This document shows, piece by piece, positions 34,472-45,263 of a stretch of 64,000 nt of DNA. This DNA comes from Verpa conica (Eukaryota > Ascomycota > Pezizomycetes > Pezizales > Morchellaceae), in contig JAUFSD010000001.1 in NCBI GenBank assembly GCA_033030425.1, positions 1,674,001-1,738,000 of the forward strand. Reading direction: 5' to 3'. The translations under genes and the position numbers were made by a program. The notes beneath the pieces were generated by a model. The model did not search any database. It was not told the DNA's origin and worked only from the letters and a program-made list of their open reading frames with translations. Position 1 is the first letter of the stretch. Each line of letters starts with the position of its first letter.

Positions 34472-36631
34472 ATGAAGCTTTTTTTATAATATTCTAGGGG
34501 CGCCCCTACTTCTAAGGGAGAGGCGTTCTGTATTTATTTATTTTTTTTTGAATTTTTAGTATATAATCGGCCCGTCACCACACTTCTACGACAGAGCTTT
34601 CTTTTGTTTCTTGATGTAAAATACTTATTTTAGCAATATTAGTCATATAAATCACTATCGCATAAGCTGGTAAAGCTGCCCCCTAGTGGGGGCCAACATT
34701 TCATTATTCTCCATTGGCTAGTCCTAGTTGCCATTCTTTGATGAGCCACCGCCACATTGGGGGGGGGCAGCATTTTTTAACACCTTATGGGATACCTGTA
34801 TGTCATACGTACCCTCGGAGGTTATAAGGTAAATTTTGTTTCGAGGCTTAGAATATGGTATACGTAATTAGCTGCTTTTTTTTATTTTTATTTTTGAAAA
34901 ATTAGGTACTTAACCTACAATAGATTTCTCTACATTAAAGATCCTAGATAACCAACTTTTTTACCCAAAATATATTCTCCAGAGTTGACCTAATTCCAGC
35001 AGTTCTCAGAATTGCGCGTGGTTGGGGGAGGTATGAAAACTACCAGATACAAGCAACTCTCAGTACTCAACATTCTACTTCAGAGTTCCTGATTAACGGA
35101 TCAACTAGCTAATGTATTTCAAGAATTCTATGTACGAGTTTTAATCCCCCCCCTCCTCCACCCTCTCTCTAGAAGGTGTCTATTCATACATATATCTCAA
35201 ACTCAATAAGTTCATGTTGTATCACTCGACTTGCTTAATATGCTGAGATATTCTGCCTGTTTTTCCGTGGGGGCTGAAAGAATACTACCGCCAAAAAAAC
35301 TACCCATGTATTTCTCAGATATACCAAGTAGATTTAGGACCGGCGCCCTTGGTGAGGTAATACATATGAGATTTGCTGTGCTGTTGGTCAAATCACTAGT
35401 CGGCCCCCACAGCATCAATGTATTAAGGAATAGTGGGGACTATACTTCAGATTATATACCGTATAAATAAATAAAAAGTTCTTCCCCACTTTACTCGTAT
35501 TAGCTACTTGATTAGTTTCCCTTAATTCATCATTTCACGCCCTATGTAGTTTAGCCATATCGCTAATGCGACGACATGCATAAGCATTACCTTAAAGTAT
35601 ATAATCCCCCCGCTACCCCCTATAGGGATCCAACCCGTAGATTCCTCTTTGTGGCTTTCGGTTATCTGTATATCGGACTAGAAATATGAGATACACTTAT
35701 GGAAAAACGCGGGGAGGGAGAGGATGATTACTCAACTGCCGTGACTGCATAGGTACCAAGCCAACCAACCAAGCCAACCAAGCCATCAATGCCAACTACC
35801 GGAACTTCCAGAATACCAGAATTATTAAAGAGGGGGCATGGTTTAATTGGTTACATATTTTCTATTTAGTCTTTCTTTTTTACTTCAAGGGCTGGGATGG
35901 AGGGGCTACGCACATGGAATTGCTTTTCCGTATTGACAGCTGCAGAACTCGGTAAATGGCTCCAATGAAAGCTACTCGTTTGGAGGGGGGGAAACTGCTT
36001 GCATAAAAACGCTAGTTGATGCACGTGCTAGGATCTATGATGCAATCTCTTTTGACATCAATGATTTGATGCCCTTCCTCGGGCCCTGGAATGAGTTTTG
36101 TATTTTATATGCGCGCGCGCAAACTCTTCAATATCGTAGGTCTTGAGGATTACAAGGCTGGCAAGAATCGCTCAGAATGCCTTGATTTAAAAAGGGAATA
36201 ATTGTCATATAGAGCTTACTTGCGTTTGGGAGGTTTGCTGAATACACGCAGACAATAAAAATGGGTAAGAAAGTTGATTTCTTATTTACTAGTGCTTACT
36301 AAATAATAGACACTACTTTTTTTATTACCGCAGACCAATTGCAACCACAACCCGAGTTAAACAAAAAAAAAACAGAAGAGTTGTCGATATCGAGCAACCT
36401 CCTTCACGCATGGCGGTACCTATGTATATGCACATATATACACATCTGTATGTACTCAGATACCACCACTTCTCCATCATAACTGAATAAAGCAGACCAA
36501 ACCAACTAAACAAAGTAAAGAATACGAAAGTGATATAAGAATACAAGGTGGTGGTGGTGAAAGTAATTTAAAAAAAAAAAAAAAAAGACACATAAAGAAG
36601 GAATAGTTTGCGGTATAGCTAGGTTCAGAAT
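34472..36631. other. Gene-free region between MARVEL and bZIP genes
   Basis: AT-rich with poly-A/T runs, a CCAACCAAG-type tandem run at about 35761-35790 and (GC)5 at about 36111-36120. Open frames on both strands near 35.2-35.4 kb overlap each other and show no domain. A 73-codon minus frame at 36.3-36.5 kb is kept open by a T-run. No gene is supported. Confidence 0.55.
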
Positions 36632-37906
36632 TTAAATTCTGTCTAGTACTCCAAAGAGTAATGCATTATCGACATGGCACTGGCTATTCCCCAGCATGTG
36701 GGGTGGGCAGATTTCATTGATCAAGTTGCTAGTTTTCTCGTCTGGAAGTCCAGGGTGTAGCTGATTGATGTATGATTGGGCGAGATGGCACGGAGTTGTT
36801 GATAGAATAGGTGATGGAGTTTGATAGGAGGGCGACAGTGTTGTGACATACATAGGGCGTTGGGCAGGATAGCCACAAGGAGATGATGCAGCCATTGAGG
36901 TAGAACATTGGGATTGTGTAGTGGGGTAAAATGAGCTTTGTGGCTGGGGACAGCAGGAGTTGTTAGAAGGGGTGGGGGCAGTAGGAGACATTTGGTACAG
37001 GTTATATGCCGGTGATTGGCTGGAGACTGCCGGGGTGCAGCATTGCCGTGGCTGTGAGGAAGGCATGCTGTAGTTGTAGTAATCGTTTACTTGGGCAGTG
37101 GATGCCGGAATAGTATAGCCTGGGACCGAGCTGGCCGCTGGTGTAGATGTTGGTGTGGGGTAACTGGAGGAGTCTTGGTGTGGCGACAGTAAAGGCGGGG
37201 AAGCAAGCTATATCCAGCAGGGGACGTTAATTCAGCTATATAAAAACACGATATAAAGAAGGCTCCCCCCGTATATATCGAGGCTATGCAATATTAATGA
37301 CCAGCCAGAAGAGAAAAAGAAAAAGCATACTTTTGATGTTGCAACAGTCAGCGCAGGGGCTCCTCCGTTTACGGTCCCCCGTCCTCCTCCCCGTTCCGCG
37401 CCTCTTGCCGCAACCATCATTCCGGTGGAGTTGCGTCTTTCGTTTGATACTCTTTGTCGCTCACAAGGTCTGGAGGGCTTGCATTGCATGGAGTCACTTC
37501 CTGCTGTCGGCTCACCACAAGGCCGTCTTTCCAAGGCCTTTAAAACCCCCTCTACAGGTGTCTCCCCCTCAACTTCATTTTCTTCTCCTCCATCCTTTAG
37601 CACTTTATCGATCTCGGCATCGGTCACTCCACGTCTGTTTAACATCGCCCGCAGCTGTTTGTTCTCTCGAACAACTCTCTTTGCTGCATTTTGGATCTCG
37701 ATATTTGCTTCTATTCCGGTCCTTTGGCACGCCTGGAAACGAGTTTCTAGGGACATCAGATACTCCTTCTTCCTGGCCCTGCTACGTCGTTGGTTTTCCC
37801 GTAGGCGCGATGCATTGACGGCAGCGCTACTTCCGGTACCAGTGGCTGACGAGGACGTTGATGAGGTTGGCGAAGGCGCAACAACAGCACTTGAACTTAG
37901 AGTCAT
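36632..37906 (-). CDS. Fungal bZIP transcription factor
   Basis: Two exons on the minus strand, 37906-37331 and 37207-36632, with a 123-nt intron, give 383 aa. The basic region ASRLRENQRRSRARKKEY (about residues 32-50) runs into a leucine-zipper-like helix (LETRFQA..., about 51-95), ending in MLNRRGVTDAEIDKVL. This basic region plus the short GVT-x-x-EI tail is a common fungal bZIP type. The middle is Ser/Pro/Tyr/Gln-rich and probably an activation domain. The C-terminus has CPPHMLGNSQCHVDNALLFG, which resembles the conserved Cys-containing end of this fungal subgroup. A nuclear DNA-binding regulator is expected; no target is known. Long plus-strand frames at 37.3-37.9 kb are shadows. Nearest neighbours are 2 kb or more away, so genomic context gives no hint. 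Confidence 0.88.
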
Positions 37907-40900
37907 GATAGAGAAGAAATCGTACCGCTAGTGAAGTGGTGATGGCACAACGACTTTCTTCGACGATGGTAGGTTTGGAATCTCTAGCTGTTGCGACATT
38001 TCGTCTTGTCTTATCGTACCGTCGTTACAGAAAAAAGCCAGTTACACAGTTTAGTCAGCCCCTTCCCTCCCCCACAGAAAAAGCAAAGTAAGGGTAAGGT
38101 CGCGGGAGCTACGATTACACGACTCGTCTCCGGGGGTTCTGATCCAGCACCCCGGAACCTGGGCACTTGGGCACACCTCTTCACTACTGTCTGGCTAAAC
38201 TCCTGCGCTCCAAATATTTACTACGCAAGAAATACTCCATATCAGTCATGAAGATACCTTCACCTCCTCTCAACACACTCCCAAAAGAACAGAGTCAATA
38301 GCTTTTGGGGTGGCCAAAAACCAGGTCGTCAAAGAAAATCCGCCGCCAAAAAAAAAGTTAGAAAATTGGTAGCTGTATCCCGTGTGTCGTATGCACACCG
38401 AGAGGCATTTCAAAAATTTTACTCTACTAAGTTTAGTGAGCAATGCATTTGGGATCATGGATTATTACAGATCAATAGTCTCCCAGTGAATCACCCTACA
38501 CCGAGGTGTGTCCGAGATCCTTGTATTCTCTTGGTGGCCTCCGAAAATCGGTGTTCAAAATTAAAATCCTACTTTTGGCTCGGCAGGCGTGCAGCTGGGG
38601 TGTGTGTGGGGGTGCACAAGCACACGCACGATTCTGTGGAAAGCTGGTGGCTGAAATAACTGAGTCAAGGAACTCGCTACCATCAGATACTCTGATATAA
38701 TCCAAAGTATTTCTTATAATTATGCTTCTAAGATAGATAATAGTCTATATACTCGACTGGGATAATAATAATAATAAAAAACAGCCAGCAAAACTACAAA
38801 AAAGAGCGGAGAGAAGAAGAAGGAGAGACACAACCCCAAAAGGCTCCTACACGTGTTATGTGACCAACCGGCGCTGGCTCCGCATCTTCAAAACTGATCG
38901 GGATACTATATTCATACTTTTCTAGTTTGATGGCTTTTTCTTACCCCCAGTGATTCTTATTAGTTTACGTTCCACAAAGGAATATCCCGTATCAATCCGC
39001 GGCCGAGCGCTTGGTGTTGATCACAACTTTTCGAGATGAGCGATTTGGGCCCAGGAGCTGTAACTGGCTGCAAAGAAAGAGTGAAAAAAAAACACCCCCC
39101 TTGTTCATTAAAGCTTGTAGTACCGGTGGCCCAAACCTCACTTTGTCTAACGCTAGAACGGGGGGTACACATCGAGATTAATTAAAAGGTAACAATGACC
39201 AGGTTTTAGAGTTCAGGAGTTCAGGAGTTCAGTCAAAAGCTTTCCTGTCACGCGCTACATTGTAAATTTGTAATTGGGTCTCATCTATAGCATGCGTAGC
39301 TGCAGGTTACAATCTACAACTAATCGATGGTTTAGGTTTGGTATGACTACATGGCTGGCATAAAGTGCTCGTCTAAGGATTAACTACTATTGCAAGTATC
39401 TATGGGAAAGAACCCTTAATCAAACAATCAATAACACGTGACACTACATTCTCAGTAGCGACTCACAATTAATCACTCGGCTTAAGAATTTGTAAAACTC
39501 GGATGAAATTCGGCCAAGAACTCAGGAACCCAGGAACCCGGTCCGCCTGCTTAACTAGATAACGGACTTAAGCCTCCCGTAGTCAACCCGTTCGACTGGT
39601 TAGAGATAACCATACGGGCCGTGGGGGAGCATAATTCTAAAACCGAAAAGATAACCATGTAGGTACGGAGGCCCCGCTGTCAGCTTATATTATTATATAC
39701 ACCGGATCCCGGTTTTGACCGAGAAATATTACGCCACTAAAATCATTTACTGCCTACTGTGAAAAACATTGTTACAGAGAAGTGAAAATTTTCGGCGAAC
39801 CTTGTTCAGCAGATCAACGCGGGGCGTACTTTCTCTTGGCTATGGCGTCTTGTGGGGATAACTTGGCATAAGTGGTTCATGCTGCGGTGTTGCACGCGGG
39901 GTCGGGGTGGACTTGAGACCAGGCCCGCTGACAGCATTAACCGAAACCCACCCCCCCACATGTGGTATTGTATACTCTAAATGGTAGTCGGATGGCGATC
40001 GTGAGAATCAAATCTTTCTACTCGTTCCCTAATATACGTAGAACTGCACTGATAGTTACCAACTACCTAAGGAACACCGATTGAAATTACCTCATATAGA
40101 TAGACCATCATTGGTGCTGCTACACAATGTTCCCCATCTACCAGTTCCTCGAGGGGAAAAATTATCCTAGGCCCCACATTTTCATCCCGCAATATTATGT
40201 CTAGTATACCAATTTCCCTCTTAGTAGGCCTTGCTTAGAGCAAAGGATCTTACGATCTTCATAGATTAATGGTGGGTCCGTTCATACCCTACCCCCTCTC
40301 ACCTCCGCGTTGGAGAGTGAGATGTTCCCTCTCTTTAGTTTTAGGCTGTGATTCCACCGATAGTAATAACACCGTCCAAATTTTCCGAAACTACTTACTC
40401 ATGTTCTCCCTCTTCCTAGTTGACTTGGTCAAGTAACTCTATGCTTATATCTCGACGTTGGTGTTTTTCTTTTTTGGTCGAGGTTCTCGCACCCAACGCC
40501 AGAGAAGACTGACCGGATAAACCGGCGATTCGTAGGGTGCGTGGGGAGCAGGAGTGTGCTTTCAGAATGTCTCCGGATTTTTTCTATTGGTAGTAACGTA
40601 ATAATTTTAGTGTATCTATAGTGATATTAGCGCTTATCATAGGGCTACGTGGTCTCAACTTGATTCGGTAGCTGAAGCCAATAGTTGTAGTTCTAAACAA
40701 AAAGTCGCAAAAAAAAGAAAAGGAAATCCTGTTTGACTGTGGGGTCGGATGCGGGGTCTGTTGTAGAATTAATTAGCAAGCTTTACCGACAGGTCTAGAT
40801 CCTCTTTTTATGTCCCTCAGGGAAGATATCATTGCCTATCACTCGCGTACATGTACTCGGTGCTAGTTTTAATTTCTCTCTCTTATTTTCCTACTTTGTG

Positions 40901-42109
40901 GAGCCCTACTCGCTACAAAGATTTGTCAGTGTGGTAGTTTATGTTTAGGTCGTTTTCAGAATGGCTAGGCTTGGCGTGTAACATCCGCAGATAAAACCCC
41001 CTACGAAGCTTGATCAGTAAAGCTCTAAATCATCTGTATTATTTATTCAGAGGAGAGAAGTGAATTTTCGTACCAAATCTGTCTCTGATTTCTGTAACCC
41101 TATGTTTTAGGATATGTTTGTTAAATCTGAAGCTCTCTGTGGGACCTTCGAAAAGCTGTACCCTTTTTCCTAGACTGGTAGGCCTAGGGCCTTATAATAT
41201 AAAGAGTTGGGACTGTGGGTGGAATAACTCGAGAATAAAGTGTAGTGACCCAGATCTGATGATTTAAATTAGTAATTGCAAGAATGATCTAAAGTTACTA
41301 ACCCACTAGTCTTTGTCTTCAACTTGAGCTCCATCCGAAGGCCGGTGCTTGCAACAGATTTGGGGCGAGAGCACAACATCGTTCATGCGTAGTTCCTAAC
41401 ATTAACACTGGGCCTGCTAAGGACTAAATTAAATAATCTTAATTTATCTCTCTATCTGAGGGGATGGGTATCTTATTTCCGAACGGGATATAAAGTCTAT
41501 CTCCAAACTATTCAGCTTGCCCCTCAAACTCCTGCTTGTTTCATTTAGCTAATTTGCTTTCGTATACTATAAGTCTCAATACCCCTTCCACCGACAGCAC
41601 CGCGCAGAACTGCTAGATACTACTTCGGAATCGACCCTTGGTCCCTAATTTGTTTAGATAATTGTATTATAACCCGCCGTAGGAGAGGCTTCTGGTGTAC
41701 ATTGCCGGAATTTGTGATGGTCAATTAGAATTAAAATAGTTACGGTGCCGAGGGAGGGGTTTAGTGGCAACAAGGATTGCTATACGGTGAGGCCCGTCAA
41801 GATTGATGGTTGTTTTAGGTAGATACACCAAGCCTTCGAGTACATAGAGCTAACTTGAAAATCAATTGGTACAAGCCTAGAGATTTCGTTGAATATAGGT
41901 ATCTCGAGCCTATGTGAATTACTGCCTCATTCGGGGGGATAAAGGTGGAATAGCGTTTTCTTTTAGGTGCATCACTGAATGGTTGTGGTGGTGTCTTGAA
42001 CATGGATTCTGGAGGTAATGTGCGTATATCTATTCTATCGACTCAGGAAATATTTCCTAGCGGAGATCACTTACTGTGGTAAGGAATCTTAAATCAGGTG
42101 GAACCCCAA
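37907..42109. other. Gene-free AT-rich region before the arsenic cluster
   Basis: About 4.2 kb without a supportable gene. It holds the bZIP promoter (37.9-38.1 kb), short direct repeats such as three copies of GAGTTCAG at about 39209-39231 and paired CAGGAACCC at about 39522-39538, and AT-rich sequence. A 62-codon ATG frame on the minus strand (42003-41815) lacks any known domain. No transposon protein or tRNA was recognised. Confidence 0.5.
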
Positions 42110-43125
42110 TTATTGCTTGGTCTTTTCTTCTTTCCCCCACACACTCACGTCATAACCATCCATCAACTCCAACAGCCTTCCACCTGTCTTCACCCACCCC
42201 TTTATACCACCTTCTAGCGCATAGCTCTTCAACTTGTCGTTCCTCTGACTATCGATATAGTCCTGCATCCAGGATGCAGCCCTGGATCCGCGTCCTTGAG
42301 AGGAACCTGGAGTTTCCGGGTTAGACGACGTGGGTTTATTTTATCACCTCAGGTATAGTTACCGCAATAAAAGACAACGGCCTGAACTCCAGCCGCCGTG
42401 AAGAGGTTATATAGTGCTGGGATTGAATGGTACATGCTTTGGGCCGGGAGATTGATAGAGTTCTTGATTGTCCCACCCTTTGTAGGGTGTTAGTATATAT
42501 ATTGAAGGAGCCGCAACCAAGAAACAAAGTTAAGAGGGCAAAGCTATTGTGCGGTGCAGATGATAGAAAGACCAAAGATAGATGCCACAATGAATCAAGG
42601 TAGGCGCATATATCAACTCGAGGGAGAAAAAATGACATGTACCTATAGGACAAAAATTCTACCGTTATGAGTGACATTAAGGTAGCAATGATATAGAAAG
42701 GCTCGAGGACTCGAGGACTGTAATAAGAGGGCAACCTATGGGGGTATAGTAGATAACTAGAAAGACTATATCTCTCTAGGACCTCTGGTATACGCAATGG
42801 GTTAAAAAGGAATGAGAGTAGTCTTGGGGGGTAAGCGGTTATGGGTGTTGGTTATACTGGAAGGACAAACTAAGGAAATGAGAACAACAGTCCACACAGG
42901 CGGTGTTGGGGATCGTGTAAGGAAATCTCTCCAGATGAACAAGGCGTAAAACAAGCATACCTCATGATCCATACGTCTTAGGTCGACTAGCACGAAATCA
43001 CGGCCGGAAAACTTCTCACTGGATTCCATCCATTCTAGTACTGTCTCTTTTGGTAGAAAGACAGTGGTGGAGACAGGTTTTGGGTAAGCAGCGTGCCAAG
43101 GCTGTTGTTCAGACATGAAGGACAC
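42110..43125 (-). CDS. Rhodanese/Cdc25-type arsenate-reductase-like protein
   Basis: Three exons on the minus strand, 43125-42961, 42477-42363 and 42306-42110, give 158 aa. Exons two and three are short and were found by following the domain. The N-terminal block WHAAYPKP and the FVLVDLRRMDHE strand are followed after the first intron by GGTIKNSINLPAQS. The active-site loop is C93-GSSQGR-GSR, a C-x5-R phosphatase/rhodanese cradle formed exactly across intron two. LEGGIKGWVKTGGR follows. This is the single-domain rhodanese group that fungal annotations call Arc2 or ACR2-like arsenate reductase, and Cdc25-type enzymes reduce As(V) to As(III). Its position head-to-head with the arsenite exporter ACR3 supports that role. 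Intron one is 483 nt, far longer than any other intron here. Met at 43116 is an alternative start. Confidence 0.88.
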
Positions 43126-43516
43126 CGTGGTATTGTCTGATGAGTATCTCCAGGAGGTCAGTAAGTCCCGTAGCCTGCGGCTCAGTTATTTATTAGTAGA
43201 TTAAAGCTGAACAGGTAGCAGACTCGTATATGTCAAAAAGGTACAGCAGCTACTCTTATGTCGCCCGTAGATCCTGCTGCGGAGGAGCGCTCACAGCTGC
43301 CAAGGATCGCTTACCGAATCGTATGAATGTCACTCTCAACCAATCACCACACAGGGGCGTGTCATCCAACTGTCATCCAAACTGTCACCGCCATCATACT
43401 CAGCATATAAATAATAAAAACCAAAATTGTAAGACCCATATTCAACATCATTATATATTTATTTGATTTTAATCGGAGAAAGAGTCTTTCCTATATTATC
43501 AAACAACACCGGGAAA
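43126..43516. promoter_or_regulatory. Divergent promoter of the arsenic pair
   Basis: 391 bp separate the start codons of the reductase-like gene and ACR3. A TATA-like TATAAATA lies at 43406-43413, about 105 bp before the ACR3 ATG. Just upstream are three spaced copies of a short direct repeat, GTCATCCAA at 43361 and 43372 and GTCACC at 43384, spaced 11-12 bp. These may bind a regulator on one face of the helix. A TTAGTAG, one base from a Yap-type TTAGTAA site, lies near 43190-43200. Regulation by arsenic is inferred from gene function. Confidence 0.5.
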
Positions 43517-44856
43517 ATGTCAACAAGAAGCACCCTTGTAAAGGACGAGAAATTCCTGGAATCTGGCCCTAACGGCGTTGACCTTCATATATCAGCCAAA
43601 GATGAAGTAACTCTACCGCTGGAACAATCAGATGGAGCCAGGGCTTCTCTCTCTGCCTTCAAGCAGCTAGGGTTCCTCGATAGGTTTCTAGCGATATGGA
43701 TTTTTCTCGCAATGGCAGTTGGAATAATTCTAGGCTACTTCGAACCATCGACTGGGCCGGCGCTGCAAAAGGGTGAATTCGCTGAGGTATCTATCCCGAT
43801 AGCTATCGGATTACTAGTCATGATGTATCCGATCTTATGTAAGGTTCGGTACGAGACACTACATCAACTACTACAATTGAGGGCATTATGGATTCAGGTT
43901 GGGTTTAGCATTATTGTAAACTGGGTTGTTGCACCACTACTTATGGTAAGTTGTCATTTTTTGGGTATTGAATTAAGGATTAGGCTAACGGCTTTTCTCG
44001 AATTTTCTTGAGTAGGTTGGACTGTCCTGGGCTTTTTTGCCAGACCGCAGTGAGCTTCGTGAGGGATTAATACTCGTGGGTATCGCTCGGTGCATCGCCA
44101 TGGTTGGTTTAGAATCCTCTTTTCAAGGCCCTAGGAATTTAGTGCTAATTACATGTCCAGGTATTGATCTGGACCGAACTCGCCTCGGGTGATACAGATT
44201 ACTGCGCTATGCTCGTGGCTCTAAACTCCTTCCTGCAAATAATCTTGTTTGCCCCCTTAGCAGTTTTCTATATCAACATTGTCTCAAAGTCCGAATCGTC
44301 AATCGAAATTTCCTACTCAACAGTCGCAGTTTCAGTCGCAGTCTTTCTCGGAATACCATTAGGTGCCGCCATTGTCACTCGTTTGACCCTCCTAAAGCTG
44401 GTTTTCAAGGGTGATGTTGATAGGTACAATCGCAACTTCATACGCTGGGTCTCTCCGTGGTCGTTGATTGGCCTCCTCTTTACAATTTTGATCCTCTTTG
44501 CTTCTCAGTCTCGGAATATCGTTTCCAAGATTACCTCAGTGCTCCGCGTATCTGCACCGTTAATCGTCTACTTCATTATCATCTTCTGTGCTACCCTTGC
44601 TGCATGCAGGTATTTCGGAAACGGGACATTTGCTAGTGGAAAGTTGGGAAATTGGGGTTACGGTGTCACTGTAACGCAAGCGCTCACGGCAGCGAGTAAT
44701 AATTTCGAACTGGCGATTGCAGTTGCGGTGGCATGTTACGGAGCTGGATCAGAACAAGCACTAGCGGCGACTGTTGGGCCTTTGATTGAGGTACCAGTGT
44801 TGTTGGGTTTGGTTGAGGTTGTCAAATTCCTGAAGAATAGGTGGAACTGGAAGTAG
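43517..44856 (+). CDS. acr3: ACR3-family arsenite efflux transporter
   Basis: Exons are 43517-43945, 44016-44102 and 44161-44856, giving 403 aa, the usual ACR3 length. About ten membrane segments are visible, starting with FLAIWIFLAMAVGIILGYF (residues about 58-76). The family signature GIARCIAMVLIW crosses intron two. Its Cys169 corresponds to the essential transport Cys of helix 4, and the late-helix Glu in LIEVPVLLGL (about residue 382) is also kept. ACR3 exports arsenite from the cytosol across the plasma membrane using the proton gradient. The start is the first ATG after the TATA-like box, and the cytosolic N-terminal tail of about 50 residues is normal for fungal forms. It forms a divergent pair with the reductase-like gene, the standard arsenic-resistance logic. 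Introns are 70 and 58 nt. Confidence 0.95.
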
Positions 44857-45263
44857 CTGTGATGTCTTTCTCCTTTTCGGCTGGGATTTGGATTTTTTTA
44901 TATTATGATTTCACATTCTTAAGGTTGGATATATGTGAGTGGCTAGGAGTACTTGCTGCTGGAGGTCTTTACGCTTTTATGTCTTCTCTGTCTGTATTAT
45001 GTTTGGTATGTACAGGCTTCTCGGCTCATTTTGGAACAAGGGCTAGCTCGAGGAAGGGGTCGGTCAAGTAATACATACATGTAGCTTAGGCCAATGTAGG
45101 GGGTATATTTACTTGCCAATTTCGATATTTGAGATGTCGCACTGATGACGTCACATATCCTTGTTTAACGTGACAACGCGATACAGTTCGTAAAGACATA
45201 TACTCGCAGAGCTATACATTTTACCAAACACATCTCTGTCTCAACCACCTAGTCTCTCCACTG
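44857..45263. other. Spacer between ACR3 and PAF-acetylhydrolase genes
   Basis: The 3' flank of ACR3 is T-rich. A frame overlapping the end of ACR3 (44841-45071) is hydrophobic but lacks a start context and domain, so I treat it as chance. The last 100 bp are the CT-rich promoter of the next gene. Confidence 0.5.

Noticed and set aside
37297..37931. Two long plus-strand frames
   Set aside because: They are antisense to the bZIP coding exon, which has a clear basic region and zipper.
41815..42003. 62-codon minus-strand ATG frame just past the rhodanese gene
   Set aside because: Too short, with no domain or conserved motif; a small gene cannot be excluded but is not supported.
42336..42797. 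153-codon minus-strand frame
   Set aside because: It starts inside the long intron and crosses exon two of the rhodanese gene in the wrong frame.
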